NCBI GenBank assembly: GCA_937960625.1
Contig: CALGPD010000459.1
Coordinates: 1 to 6,781 of the forward strand
Source: an uncultured Spirochaetia bacterium
Lineage (GTDB): Bacteria; Spirochaetota; CALGPD01
DNA length: 6,781 nt
Direction of reading: 5' to 3'
The first letter of the stretch is position 1. Each line of letters begins with the position of its first letter. Shown piece after piece: positions 1 to 5,597 of the stretch. Below the pieces are notes generated by a model, which saw only the letters and a list, made by a program, of their open reading frames with translations, did no database searches and had not been told where the DNA came from. Position numbers and translations under genes: made by a program.

Positions 1-90
1 AATTCAGTTAAAAAAATAAACGCAAATTATTTTAATTTGTAAGTGATACAAAAAATATAGATAACCAAGCAGTCTCGTTTCAAATACTTA

Positions 91-108
91 AAAGTAAACG
101 TTTACTTT
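91..108. promoter_or_regulatory. Perfect 18-bp palindrome, candidate operator
   Basis: AAAGTAAACGTTTACTTT equals its own reverse complement over all 18 bases; the symmetry ends at both flanks. The core GTAAACGTTTAC has the central CG and A/T-rich arms typical of LacI/GalR-family operators (CcpA, RbsR and similar). A homodimeric helix-turn-helix repressor is the natural reading, but no regulator gene is present in the window. It lies about 250 bp before the kinase promoter, too far for simple repression of that promoter, so it may belong to a gene to the left of the window. The symmetry is certain; the function is inferred. Confidence 0.45.
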
Positions 109-210
109 ACTTACGTTCCATGGTAACAGCCAGCTCTAGTTAATTTATATCCAAATCTTAATACAAATATATCATCGTTTTAAAAATTTTATATCTTTTT
201 ATAAAATCAT

Positions 211-253
211 TATAGTTTGTATCAAAAAGTTATTCTTTTTAAGATAAACTATA
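211..253. repeat. A/T-rich inverted repeat, possible weak terminator hairpin
   Basis: The arms TATAGTTT (211-218) and AAACTATA (246-253) are complementary. An inner stem AAAAAG (224-229) pairs with CTTTTT (235-240) around a five-base loop, with a five-by-five internal mismatch between the stems. On the minus strand the repeat begins at the TAG stop of the relic reading frame at 249-320, which is where a transcription terminator for that former gene would lie. The stem has almost no G or C, so it would be a weak intrinsic terminator at best. Confidence 0.35.
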
Positions 254-320
254 GCCCCCGGACAATCAAGTTGCCTTTGGAATCACCAACAGCAACGAAC
301 CTGCCGTTTGGCGATATACA
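249..320 (-). pseudogene. Relic 3' end of a beta-propeller (WD40/FVAVGDS-type) protein gene
   Basis: The minus strand reads 23 codons and a TAG stop: CISPNGRFVAVGDSKGNLIV followed by RGL. The pattern S-P-N-G-R-F-V-A-V-G-D-S-x-G-N is the blade motif of WD40-type propellers (SPDGRxLAVGSxDG) and also of the FVAVGDSG repeat seen in some phage and surface propeller proteins. The segment is about half G+C, while its flanks are about 80-90% A+T. Reading back, the frame passes into poly-A/T filler and meets a TGA at 345-347 with no start codon, so only the end of a gene remains. It is followed by the inverted repeat at 211-253. It has the same orientation as the phage tail operon, so it may be the last trace of a distal tail or fibre gene; a decayed host gene is equally possible. 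Chance is not excluded for so short a frame. Confidence 0.4.
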
Positions 321-354
321 ATTTTTTATATAAAAAAAATATTTTCATACAAAT

Positions 355-383
355 TTGAAAAAATGCAAAATATATTATAAAAT
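355..383 (+). promoter_or_regulatory. Sigma70-type promoter of the histidine kinase gene
   Basis: A -35 box TTGAAA (355-360, five of six consensus bases) is separated by 17 bases from a -10 box TAAAAT (378-383, five of six). This predicts a transcript starting near 389-391, only about 5-7 bases before the ATG at 396, so the message would be leaderless or nearly so. That fits the absence of any AGGAG-like site before the ATG. The extreme A/T content makes chance matches likely, but the spacing and position are good. Confidence 0.5.
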
Positions 384-395
384 ATACCTATATAT

Positions 396-2351
396 ATGAA
401 TATTTTTAAGGCAAATTCTAATAACGTATTCAATAATATTTCACAAATTATCTTCATATTGGATAAAGATTTAGAAATTGAATTTATCAATAATTATGCG
501 TTGGATTTTTTTAAAATTTCCGCAAAAGTTACTCTCAAAAAGATACTCGGAAAAATCAAGTCTTATAAAGATGTTTTTAATGAATCCTTCAATGATATAT
601 TAACAGGGCAAAAACTTTCATGCAGCTTTATAACTAAAAACTTGAAACAGAAAAATCAATCACTCCTTTTTTGGAATCTATGCGCTGTTCCGGGAAAAAA
701 TACAGTAGACAATATTATTTGTTCCGGAGCTCAAATTTCTGAATTAGAACAAAAGCAGATACAAAACGGTTTTCATAAAGCAAATACTCATGATAAGACT
801 CTTATAAACACAATTCCCTATGCGGTACTTGAAACGGATATATCAGGAAACATTGCATTCTCGAATAAAGCTTATGAAGAAATTTCAGGGTATAGCTGCA
901 GCGAAGTAATGGGTAAAGGAATATTTTACAATGCCGCATACGACAACGAGAAAAAAAAGCTTGTTTCTTATTTTAATCACGCTTTAGAAAATCAAATTCA
1001 GCCTGAAACTTTGTATTATAAAAGCTTAAATAAATCCGGGGAACTCGTTGATTTAAAAATAGATTGGAATTATTTGAGGAGCGGAAATAATACCATACAA
1101 GGGTATTTATTTATATTTACTGATGTAACACTGCAAAAGCAAGCTGAAATTCAAATAGAGCAGGGAGAAGAAAAGTATCTAAAACTTTTTAAGCAAAACC
1201 TAAATCCTATTTTTATTATTAACCGTAAGGGTATTTTTATTGACGCAAATCCTGCAGCCCTTGAGTTTTTTGAAAAAGAACTTTTTGAATTAAAAAATAC
1301 TAATATTTACAGCTTTTTCCCTGATGATATAGATTTCGGCCTTCTTACAAAAATTTTGGAAGAACTTTATAATAAAGGCGGTGTAACGGATATAAAATTC
1401 GCGATAAATGGAAAATATAAAGAGTTGGAGTTATTTATATCACCTTTATCTATAAACGGAGAAAACGCCGTTGTTTTTATGTGTACAGACATTACTGAAA
1501 GAAAAAATCTTGAACAAAGGCATGATGATTTAATAAAGCAGCTTGAAAATGCTTTAAACAAGGAACGCGTTGCTCATAAAAAGCTTGAGATGTCGTATGA
1601 AGAACTGGAAACCTCTCAGCGTGAAATAGAGGAATTGAATTTTGAGCTTGAAAAAGCTCTGGAAAATTCAAAAATAGCAAACTATTATAAAGACCAGTTT
1701 ATTGCTAATATCAGCCATGAAATCAGGACACCTTTAAACGGTATAATCGGTTTTAATAATTTACTTTTAAATGATAAAACGCTAAATGAAAAACAACATA
1801 AATATCTTTTATTAATGCAGAAATCAGGTCAGAGACTTATGAAGTTAATAACTGATATTCTTGATTTATCCATTATAGAGGCTGGAAAAGTTACTGTTAA
1901 TAAAAAACAGGTTAATATTCAATCTTTATTTATAGATGTTGAAAACGCTTATATATTAGAATTCTCTACAAAAAATATAGATTTTGAATCCATACATAAT
2001 GGGATTCTCTTTATAAAAACTGATGAAAACCGTTTGCTTCAGGTTTTATTAAATCTTGTGGGCAACGCTGTTAAATTTACAAACAACGGGACTATAACTT
2101 TAAGCATTGAAAAAAACAGCAATAATTATATTTTCAAAGTTAGCGATTCAGGCAAGGGAATTGCTCCGGATAAATTAGACTATATTTTTGACAGTTTCGT
2201 TTCAGCCGAGGATTGTCAAACAAAAGAAACCCAGGGTGCAGGGCTGGGGCTGACAATATCGGAAAAAATTGTAAACACGTTAGGCGGAAAAATCAGCGTA
2301 AAAAGCGAATTAGGGAAAGGTACCACGTTTAAGTTTAATATCCCTTTTTGA
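396..2351 (+). CDS. Soluble multi-PAS sensor histidine kinase
   Basis: This 651-residue two-component kinase autophosphorylates a histidine and passes the phosphate to a response regulator, which is not in the window. It has three PAS-like regions: a divergent one at about 10-115, a clear one at 132-250 (ending FTDVTLQ) and one at 260-372 (ending FMCTDITER). A charged coiled-coil linker follows at about 372-432. The HisKA H-box is ISHEIRTPLNG with phosphoacceptor His441. The ATPase domain (about 540-651) has an N-box NLVGNAVKFT with Asn557, a G1 box DSGKGI with Asp584, an F-box region at 596-601 and a G2 box GAGLGL at 614-619, so catalysis should be intact. There is no signal peptide, membrane segment or receiver domain, so it probably senses a cytoplasmic cue, with the ligand unknown. 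The ATG is supported by an in-frame TAA at 378-380 and by the PAS fold starting almost at once; there is no Shine-Dalgarno site. It converges on the phage tape measure gene with a four-base gap. It may be a host gene at a prophage edge or prophage cargo. Confidence 0.95.
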   Translation: MNIFKANSNNVFNNISQIIFILDKDLEIEFINNYALDFFKISAKVTLKKILGKIKSYKDVFNESFNDILTGQKLSCSFITKNLKQKNQSLLFWNLCAVPGKNTVDNIICSGAQISELEQKQIQNGFHKANTHDKTLINTIPYAVLETDISGNIAFSNKAYEEISGYSCSEVMGKGIFYNAAYDNEKKKLVSYFNHALENQIQPETLYYKSLNKSGELVDLKIDWNYLRSGNNTIQGYLFIFTDVTLQKQAEIQIEQGEEKYLKLFKQNLNPIFIINRKGIFIDANPAALEFFEKELFELKNTNIYSFFPDDIDFGLLTKILEELYNKGGVTDIKFAINGKYKELELFISPLSINGENAVVFMCTDITERKNLEQRHDDLIKQLENALNKERVAHKKLEMSYEELETSQREIEELNFELEKALENSKIANYYKDQFIANISHEIRTPLNGIIGFNNLLLNDKTLNEKQHKYLLLMQKSGQRLMKLITDILDLSIIEAGKVTVNKKQVNIQSLFIDVENAYILEFSTKNIDFESIHNGILFIKTDENRLLQVLLNLVGNAVKFTNNGTITLSIEKNSNNYIFKVSDSGKGIAPDKLDYIFDSFVSAEDCQTKETQGAGLGLTISEKIVNTLGGKISVKSELGKGTTFKFNIPF

Positions 2352-2355
2352 TTTT

Positions 2356-3675
2356 TTATACAATGCCGCCTGTGTTATATAACGAGTTCATGCCTGAGTT
2401 TTGCGCTTGATCATTTAATAATTCCAGCAAACCCGTTGTATCTATTACACTCCCTTGAACGTTTATATTCGTTACATTATTTGTATCTCCACCTGTAACC
2501 CCGCCTGAAGAAAACGTTTTTATTCTTCCTAAATTATTCAGCGCTTTAATAGCGGGCTCGCCGCCGAGCATTGAAGTTACCCGGGCATTTAAAACACCTT
2601 CACCACGGGATAATAATACCGGTACATCATCCGCGGTTGAATTAGTTCCCGAGTTTACGTACATGCCTGTTGATGCTTTGTATATTTTTCCTTGCGTGTT
2701 AATGCCTCCGCCTTTATTAAATCCAAAGAGTTTTCCGAATATTCCCGCGCCTCCGAAAACAGAAGTAAGTGTTTTCATAACGAGGAGTTTTGCAATGAGT
2801 AAAATTAACCTGTCTATCATTTTATTTACAAGCTGAACAAACAATTGCCCGAAAGTTTGAAACGCGTTTTTACCCTGCCTGATTGCAGTAATTAAACTCG
2901 TTCCTATTACATTGGAAAATCCGGTTACACCGGTTTTTAAATAATCCTTAAAATAAATAAACGCGTTCTGGTTTTCAAGCATTGCTATGTCTACGCGTTC
3001 TTTGGACATTTGCAGCATTTCCTGCAAATGAAGAAACTCCTGTTCCGATATTTCCTTTCGTTTTAGTAAGTTTTCATGCTCACGGTTTTCTAAATCCGTA
3101 TACGTAATGTTGTAAAGTTCTAATATTTTCGTAAGTTTGTTTTTTATACTTTCTATATCCGGATTTGCGGCAAAACCCCGGCTGCTTCTAATATAGTTTT
3201 TATTGAAATCAGATAACAACGATTTTCTATCCGTGTTTACATTAGGTTTTGATTTGGATTCTTTTGCAAAATTTTGTAATCTTAGGTTTTCATTTAATTT
3301 GGTTTTTTCCGTTTTAACGAGTTGTTTATAAAAATCCAGTTTTTCAGATAAACCTTTTTTATTCCCTTTTTGTGAAATAGCTTTATCAATTTTTTCAATG
3401 GTTTTAGTATAATCATTTATTTTAACTTTTGAAGAGTTTATCTGTTTGTTAATTTTTGATAGCTTTTCCTTTGATTGATTAGCGGCTGAATTTATTAGCC
3501 CGGATGTGTTTTTAAACAGGTTTTTTATATTCGCTGCCATGTTTTTAAAAACATTTTCAGAAACATTTGCTGATTGCAATATTTTTCTTTGCGTTTGATT
3601 TAGGCTTTTAATAAGGCCGGAATTATCCAGCCGTGTTTCAATAACTATCTTGCCTGCATTGTAATCATTTCCCAT
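2356..3675 (-). CDS. Phage tail tape measure protein (short)
   Basis: This 439-residue protein is expected to fill the tail tube, set tail length and leave with the DNA at infection. The N-terminus (AGKIVIETRLDNSG, 7-20) is the usual opening of tape measure proteins of Gram-positive-type siphophages. Helical and coiled-coil sequence rich in Lys, Asn and Ser runs over about 40-140 and 175-240. A hydrophobic helical segment lies at about 274-318, ending in Gly-rich FGGAGIFGKLFGFNKGGG. The C-terminal signature DDVPVLLSRGEGVLNARV (349-366) matches the D-x-(I/V)-P-x-(L/M)-L-S-x-G-E-x-V-x-N-A motif of the lambda gpH-type tail end. Both ends are present, so it is probably complete but small, as many tape measures exceed 700 residues. 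At about 0.15 nm per residue it implies a tail near 65 nm. An AGGAGA site (3681-3686) precedes the ATG, and the gene overlaps the chaperone gene by 11 bases. No distal-tail gene follows. Confidence 0.85.
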   Translation of the reverse strand: MGNDYNAGKIVIETRLDNSGLIKSLNQTQRKILQSANVSENVFKNMAANIKNLFKNTSGLINSAANQSKEKLSKINKQINSSKVKINDYTKTIEKIDKAISQKGNKKGLSEKLDFYKQLVKTEKTKLNENLRLQNFAKESKSKPNVNTDRKSLLSDFNKNYIRSSRGFAANPDIESIKNKLTKILELYNITYTDLENREHENLLKRKEISEQEFLHLQEMLQMSKERVDIAMLENQNAFIYFKDYLKTGVTGFSNVIGTSLITAIRQGKNAFQTFGQLFVQLVNKMIDRLILLIAKLLVMKTLTSVFGGAGIFGKLFGFNKGGGINTQGKIYKASTGMYVNSGTNSTADDVPVLLSRGEGVLNARVTSMLGGEPAIKALNNLGRIKTFSSGGVTGGDTNNVTNINVQGSVIDTTGLLELLNDQAQNSGMNSLYNTGGIV

Positions 3676-4255
3676 TAATGTCTCCTGTCAGCATATTAAT
3701 GTATTCATTTACGTTGTCAAAATGTTTGCTCGTGATACAGTTTGCTTTTTTATATAATGATTTTATTAAACTTCCGTTAGGGTTATGAACTGCATTGCAT
3801 AGAATAGTAGTTTTATCCGCAGTTTCCCTTTTTTTTCTAATACTTATGAGCCGGGAATACATTTCGGCTTTTTCAAGCGTAATTTCATCGAGAATGTATT
3901 TTTCCGTCCATGAGTACTCGCTTGCTAATAAATCAATTAACGAGAAAATAGTATTAACACCGTGTTTTGCGCGTTTGTTTTCCCGTTGTTTATCATCAGG
4001 CAGGTTTACTTTTAAAATTAAATCGATTATAAAAAAGTGTTTTTCTCTAACTCTTTTTAAATTTGTGGCTTTTTTAATAATACTTTTAATTGTTTTATAA
4101 ACCCGTTTTCCCGTATTATATAAATTATTAAAATCCATATTATTACTCATGTCATCGAAAACGAGAAGCAGGGAAATTAATTCTCTTAACGGAAGAACAC
4201 GTATTTTTATTCCCGATCCTTTAATTTTTACAAAACGCGTTACAAGCTTTTTCAT
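3665..4255 (-). CDS. Putative tail assembly chaperone, G and T parts in one frame
   Basis: This 196-residue protein lies between the major tail protein and tape measure genes, the fixed position of tail assembly chaperones (lambda gpG/gpGT), which hold the tape measure while tail tube subunits assemble. The N-terminus (about 5-35, VTRFVKIKGSGIKIRVLPLRELISLL) has the strand-then-helix form of G-type proteins. Residues 105-133 (SLIDLLASEYSWTEKYILDEITLEKAEMY) match the acidic, aromatic 'A-x-x-Y-x-W-T-x-x-I-L-x-x-x-L-x-x-A' segment usually found in the frameshifted T part or in Mu gp41-like proteins. Both parts are read here without a frameshift. The middle (50-100) is very basic, which is unusual. 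AAGGG (4261-4265) precedes the ATG. The 3' end encloses the Shine-Dalgarno site and start of the tape measure gene, so the two are probably translationally coupled. The call rests mostly on position and the 105-133 segment. Confidence 0.65.
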   Translation of the reverse strand: MKKLVTRFVKIKGSGIKIRVLPLRELISLLLVFDDMSNNMDFNNLYNTGKRVYKTIKSIIKKATNLKRVREKHFFIIDLILKVNLPDDKQRENKRAKHGVNTIFSLIDLLASEYSWTEKYILDEITLEKAEMYSRLISIRKKRETADKTTILCNAVHNPNGSLIKSLYKKANCITSKHFDNVNEYINMLTGDINGK

Positions 4256-4281
4256 TTAATCCCTTCCTTGTATTGTAATAA

Positions 4282-4304
4282 GGGCGGGTTAATTTACTCC
4301 GCCC
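4282..4304 (-). terminator. GC-rich hairpin between major tail and chaperone genes
   Basis: GGGCGG (4282-4287) and CCGCCC (4299-4304) pair perfectly around an 11-base A/T-rich loop; on the minus strand the stem can extend by two pairs past a bulged A. It lies in the only real gap of the operon, just after the stop of the major tail gene and before the chaperone Shine-Dalgarno site. The minus-strand sequence after the stem is TTATTACAATA, only moderately U-rich. I read it as a leaky terminator, or as a 3' stabilising structure that keeps tail tube expression higher than chaperone and tape measure expression. The pairing is certain; the role is inferred. Confidence 0.55.
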
Positions 4305-4311
4305 ATTAATG

Positions 4312-4920
4312 TCAAGCCGTTGTCCATGAACTATTTCTGTAATACGCGTTGCCGTTATCATCAAACAAACATTTATATTCAATTTCAAGGCCTTTGTTTT
4401 CCCCGGAATAGATTTCATCAAATCCGTTGTCATTTACGCATAAAGGGAACACTGCCAAGTCTAACGAATAATCCGGGGTATCGCTTAACTTATTCACATC
4501 GCTCATTTTTTGAACAAATATGCAAATAGCCTTATCTCTCTGGGATTCACCGGCCATGTTTTTGCCTTTTAACGTTGTACCGTCTTTTTCCGATGGTAAA
4601 AGCGTTTGAATTAGTTCAATAGTGTTTCCTATTTTATCCGTTCCTGTGTCCCTTACACCCGCAACGTTAACTTTTAATATATAAGTGTTCTTTTTGATTT
4701 TATTGTCGATTGTGCCCCGTCTTAAAGTGGCAATCTCCTGAAAATCAATTTCTCTCGTTAACGTTACTTCCGCTTCTTCGGCTGAATCAAGCGCGATTAA
4801 TCCCGAAGATAAAGCAGCCGGAATAGTGCCTGATGATAAATCTGAAATATCATTTTCCGTAAGGCTGTCAGGATAAATCCATATGCAAGCTCCTGCTATA
4901 TTTACTTCAACATTACTCAT
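4312..4920 (-). CDS. Major tail tube protein
   Basis: This 202-residue protein is expected to polymerise as stacked rings into the phage tail tube. Position and size fit: it follows the tail terminator and precedes the chaperone and tape measure genes, and tail tube subunits are commonly 150-250 residues. The sequence suggests alternating beta strands, for example EEAEVTLTREIDFQEI (48-63), NTYILKVNVAGV (78-89), KAICIFVQKM (130-139), YSLDLAVFPLCV (151-162) and GLEIEYKCLFDDNGNAYY (177-194), with long acidic loops. This pattern fits the beta-sandwich tube fold. I recognise no exact family. An AAGGAG site (4928-4933) sits seven bases before the ATG and overlaps the last codons of the preceding gene. 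The gene is followed by the operon's only GC-rich hairpin, as expected for a highly expressed structural gene. Confidence 0.7.
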   Translation of the reverse strand: MSNVEVNIAGACIWIYPDSLTENDISDLSSGTIPAALSSGLIALDSAEEAEVTLTREIDFQEIATLRRGTIDNKIKKNTYILKVNVAGVRDTGTDKIGNTIELIQTLLPSEKDGTTLKGKNMAGESQRDKAICIFVQKMSDVNKLSDTPDYSLDLAVFPLCVNDNGFDEIYSGENKGLEIEYKCLFDDNGNAYYRNSSWTTA

Positions 4921-4924
4921 TTTA

Positions 4925-5299
4925 TTACTCCTTGTTTATTGATTTAATTAAAACATCGAATACGAAAACATGCCTTATTTTATCATCCGTACCCGAATAT
5001 GAAGGCAAAGATAAACATTCGGATGAATATATTACCCGCTTATCCGTATCTATTGTTTTTAATATTCCCGGGAAATGCAATAGGGAAAATATTTTATTCG
5101 CTTTAATCAAAGCGGAACTAAAATCGTTGTGCCTGTAATATATACTTAATTGATGAACAGCTTTGCTTCTTCTAGGCCCTGGTTTTGGCGCAGGACCGCT
5201 TTTGTATAGAACCGCGCAGCTGTCACAGCCTTTCATTTCATGCAGACTACATTCAATGCTGTTTTCTTGTAAATACTGTTTTATTTCATTTAATATCAT
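4925..5299 (-). CDS. Tail terminator / minor capsid-type protein
   Basis: This 124-residue protein matches the layout of siphophage tail terminator proteins (SPP1 gp17-like, often annotated minor capsid protein). These cap the finished tail tube and join it to the head. It has an N-terminal helix (ILNEIKQYLQEN), a loop with CDSC (25-28), a Pro/Arg-rich stretch GPAPKPGPRRSKAVH (35-49), then a strand QLSIYYRHND, a helix SSALIKANKIFSLLHF and a C-terminal strand pair with TDDKIRHVFVFDVLIKS (104-120). The last segment corresponds to the typical 'D-x-x-G-R-x-x-Y-x-F-x-F-x-I-x-I' ending of the family. The ATG is preceded by AGGCGG (5304-5309), a one-mismatch Shine-Dalgarno site overlapping the end of the previous gene, one base away. 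Its position directly before the major tail gene supports the call. Confidence 0.65.
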   Translation of the reverse strand: MILNEIKQYLQENSIECSLHEMKGCDSCAVLYKSGPAPKPGPRRSKAVHQLSIYYRHNDFSSALIKANKIFSLLHFPGILKTIDTDKRVIYSSECLSLPSYSGTDDKIRHVFVFDVLIKSINKE

Positions 5300-5300
5300 T

Positions 5301-5597
5301 TTACCGCCTGATAAATAACGCGTTATTTTTTAACTCTTTTATAATTTTTAAAGGAAGAGTTTTTACGCTATTAAATACATTGCTAAGCATACTTATTGAT
5401 GTTTTATGAATTGCCTTTATATTTGTTAATCTTTTACCAGTTAATGCTAAAAATGATTTTATATTCACTGAATTTATTTCCATTCTAAGCGCAAAGACTT
5501 TATCTTTTAATCCGGATAAAGAATTATGAATTACTTTTTCTGCTGCTTTGTTGATTTTTGACGTTAATTTATATGAAGATATAGTATTACTTTTCAT
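5301..5597 (-). CDS. Small basic protein, candidate tail completion (HK97 gp10 position)
   Basis: This 98-residue protein is strongly basic and mostly helical, with Lys, Ser and Asn dominating. Residues 8-45 and 60-95 look like two amphipathic helical runs. It has no cysteine, signal peptide or clear membrane helix. I do not recognise the sequence; the proposed role comes from its place between a head-closure candidate and the tail terminator, where HK97 gp10-like tail completion proteins lie. An ATG at 5651 would add 18 residues but overlaps the previous gene by 55 bases and lacks a ribosome site. The ATG at 5597 has AGGAGA (5604-5609) six bases upstream and shares one base with the preceding stop (TAATG). 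An ATG at 5603 would sit right against that site. Confidence 0.6.
   Translation of the reverse strand: MKSNTISSYKLTSKINKAAEKVIHNSLSGLKDKVFALRMEINSVNIKSFLALTGKRLTNIKAIHKTSISMLSNVFNSVKTLPLKIIKELKNNALFIRR

Larger units (their letters stand above)
1..395. other. Non-coding, very AT-rich region upstream of the kinase gene
   Basis: No intact gene is visible here on either strand. The stretch contains, from left to right, a perfect 18-bp palindrome (91-108), an A/T-only inverted repeat (211-253), a GC-richer island that looks like the 3' end of a decayed minus-strand gene (249-320) and the probable kinase promoter (355-383). A second slightly GC-richer patch at about 119-140 is open on the minus strand from 179 down to a TAA at 111-113 (22 codons, ending GCYHGT). 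I do not recognise that peptide and do not call it a gene. The patchwork of GC-richer islands in A/T filler suggests eroded coding sequence rather than a designed regulatory region. Confidence 0.6.

Noticed and set aside
111..179. Short minus-strand frame ending GYKLTRAGCYHGT
   Set aside because: It has only 22 codons between stops, no start codon and no recognisable family; the neighbouring frame is equally open over the GC-richer patch, so it cannot be supported as a gene relic.
1..395. tRNA, CRISPR, insertion-sequence ends or a dif-like site
   Set aside because: I saw no cloverleaf, no regularly spaced direct repeats, no paired terminal repeats with target duplication and no match to the dif arms.
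1367..1680. Two minus-strand open frames of 62 and 64 codons inside the kinase gene
   Set aside because: They are antisense shadows of a well supported PAS/coiled-coil coding region, overlap each other and lack ribosome sites.
3960..4010. Possible -1 frameshift site in the chaperone gene (GGGAAAAC on the minus strand)
   Set aside because: It is not in the X-XXY-YYZ register relative to the reading frame, and the downstream T-like segment is already in frame.
3795..4100. Plus-strand 101-codon open frame with hydrophobic ends
   Set aside because: It lies wholly inside the chaperone gene on the other strand, its composition follows from that gene's codons, and it has no ribosome site or operon context.
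4221..4529. Open frames of about 70 codons on both strands around the tail tube/chaperone gap
   Set aside because: Both mostly overlap the major tail gene; the minus-strand one would run across the GC hairpin and has no ribosome site, and neither peptide looks like a known protein.
4932..5409. Two plus-strand open frames (68 and 74 codons) opposite the tail terminator and basic protein genes
   Set aside because: They are antisense to compact operon genes, have no promoter or Shine-Dalgarno site, and have the hydrophobic composition typical of the reverse strand of Lys/Asn-rich genes.
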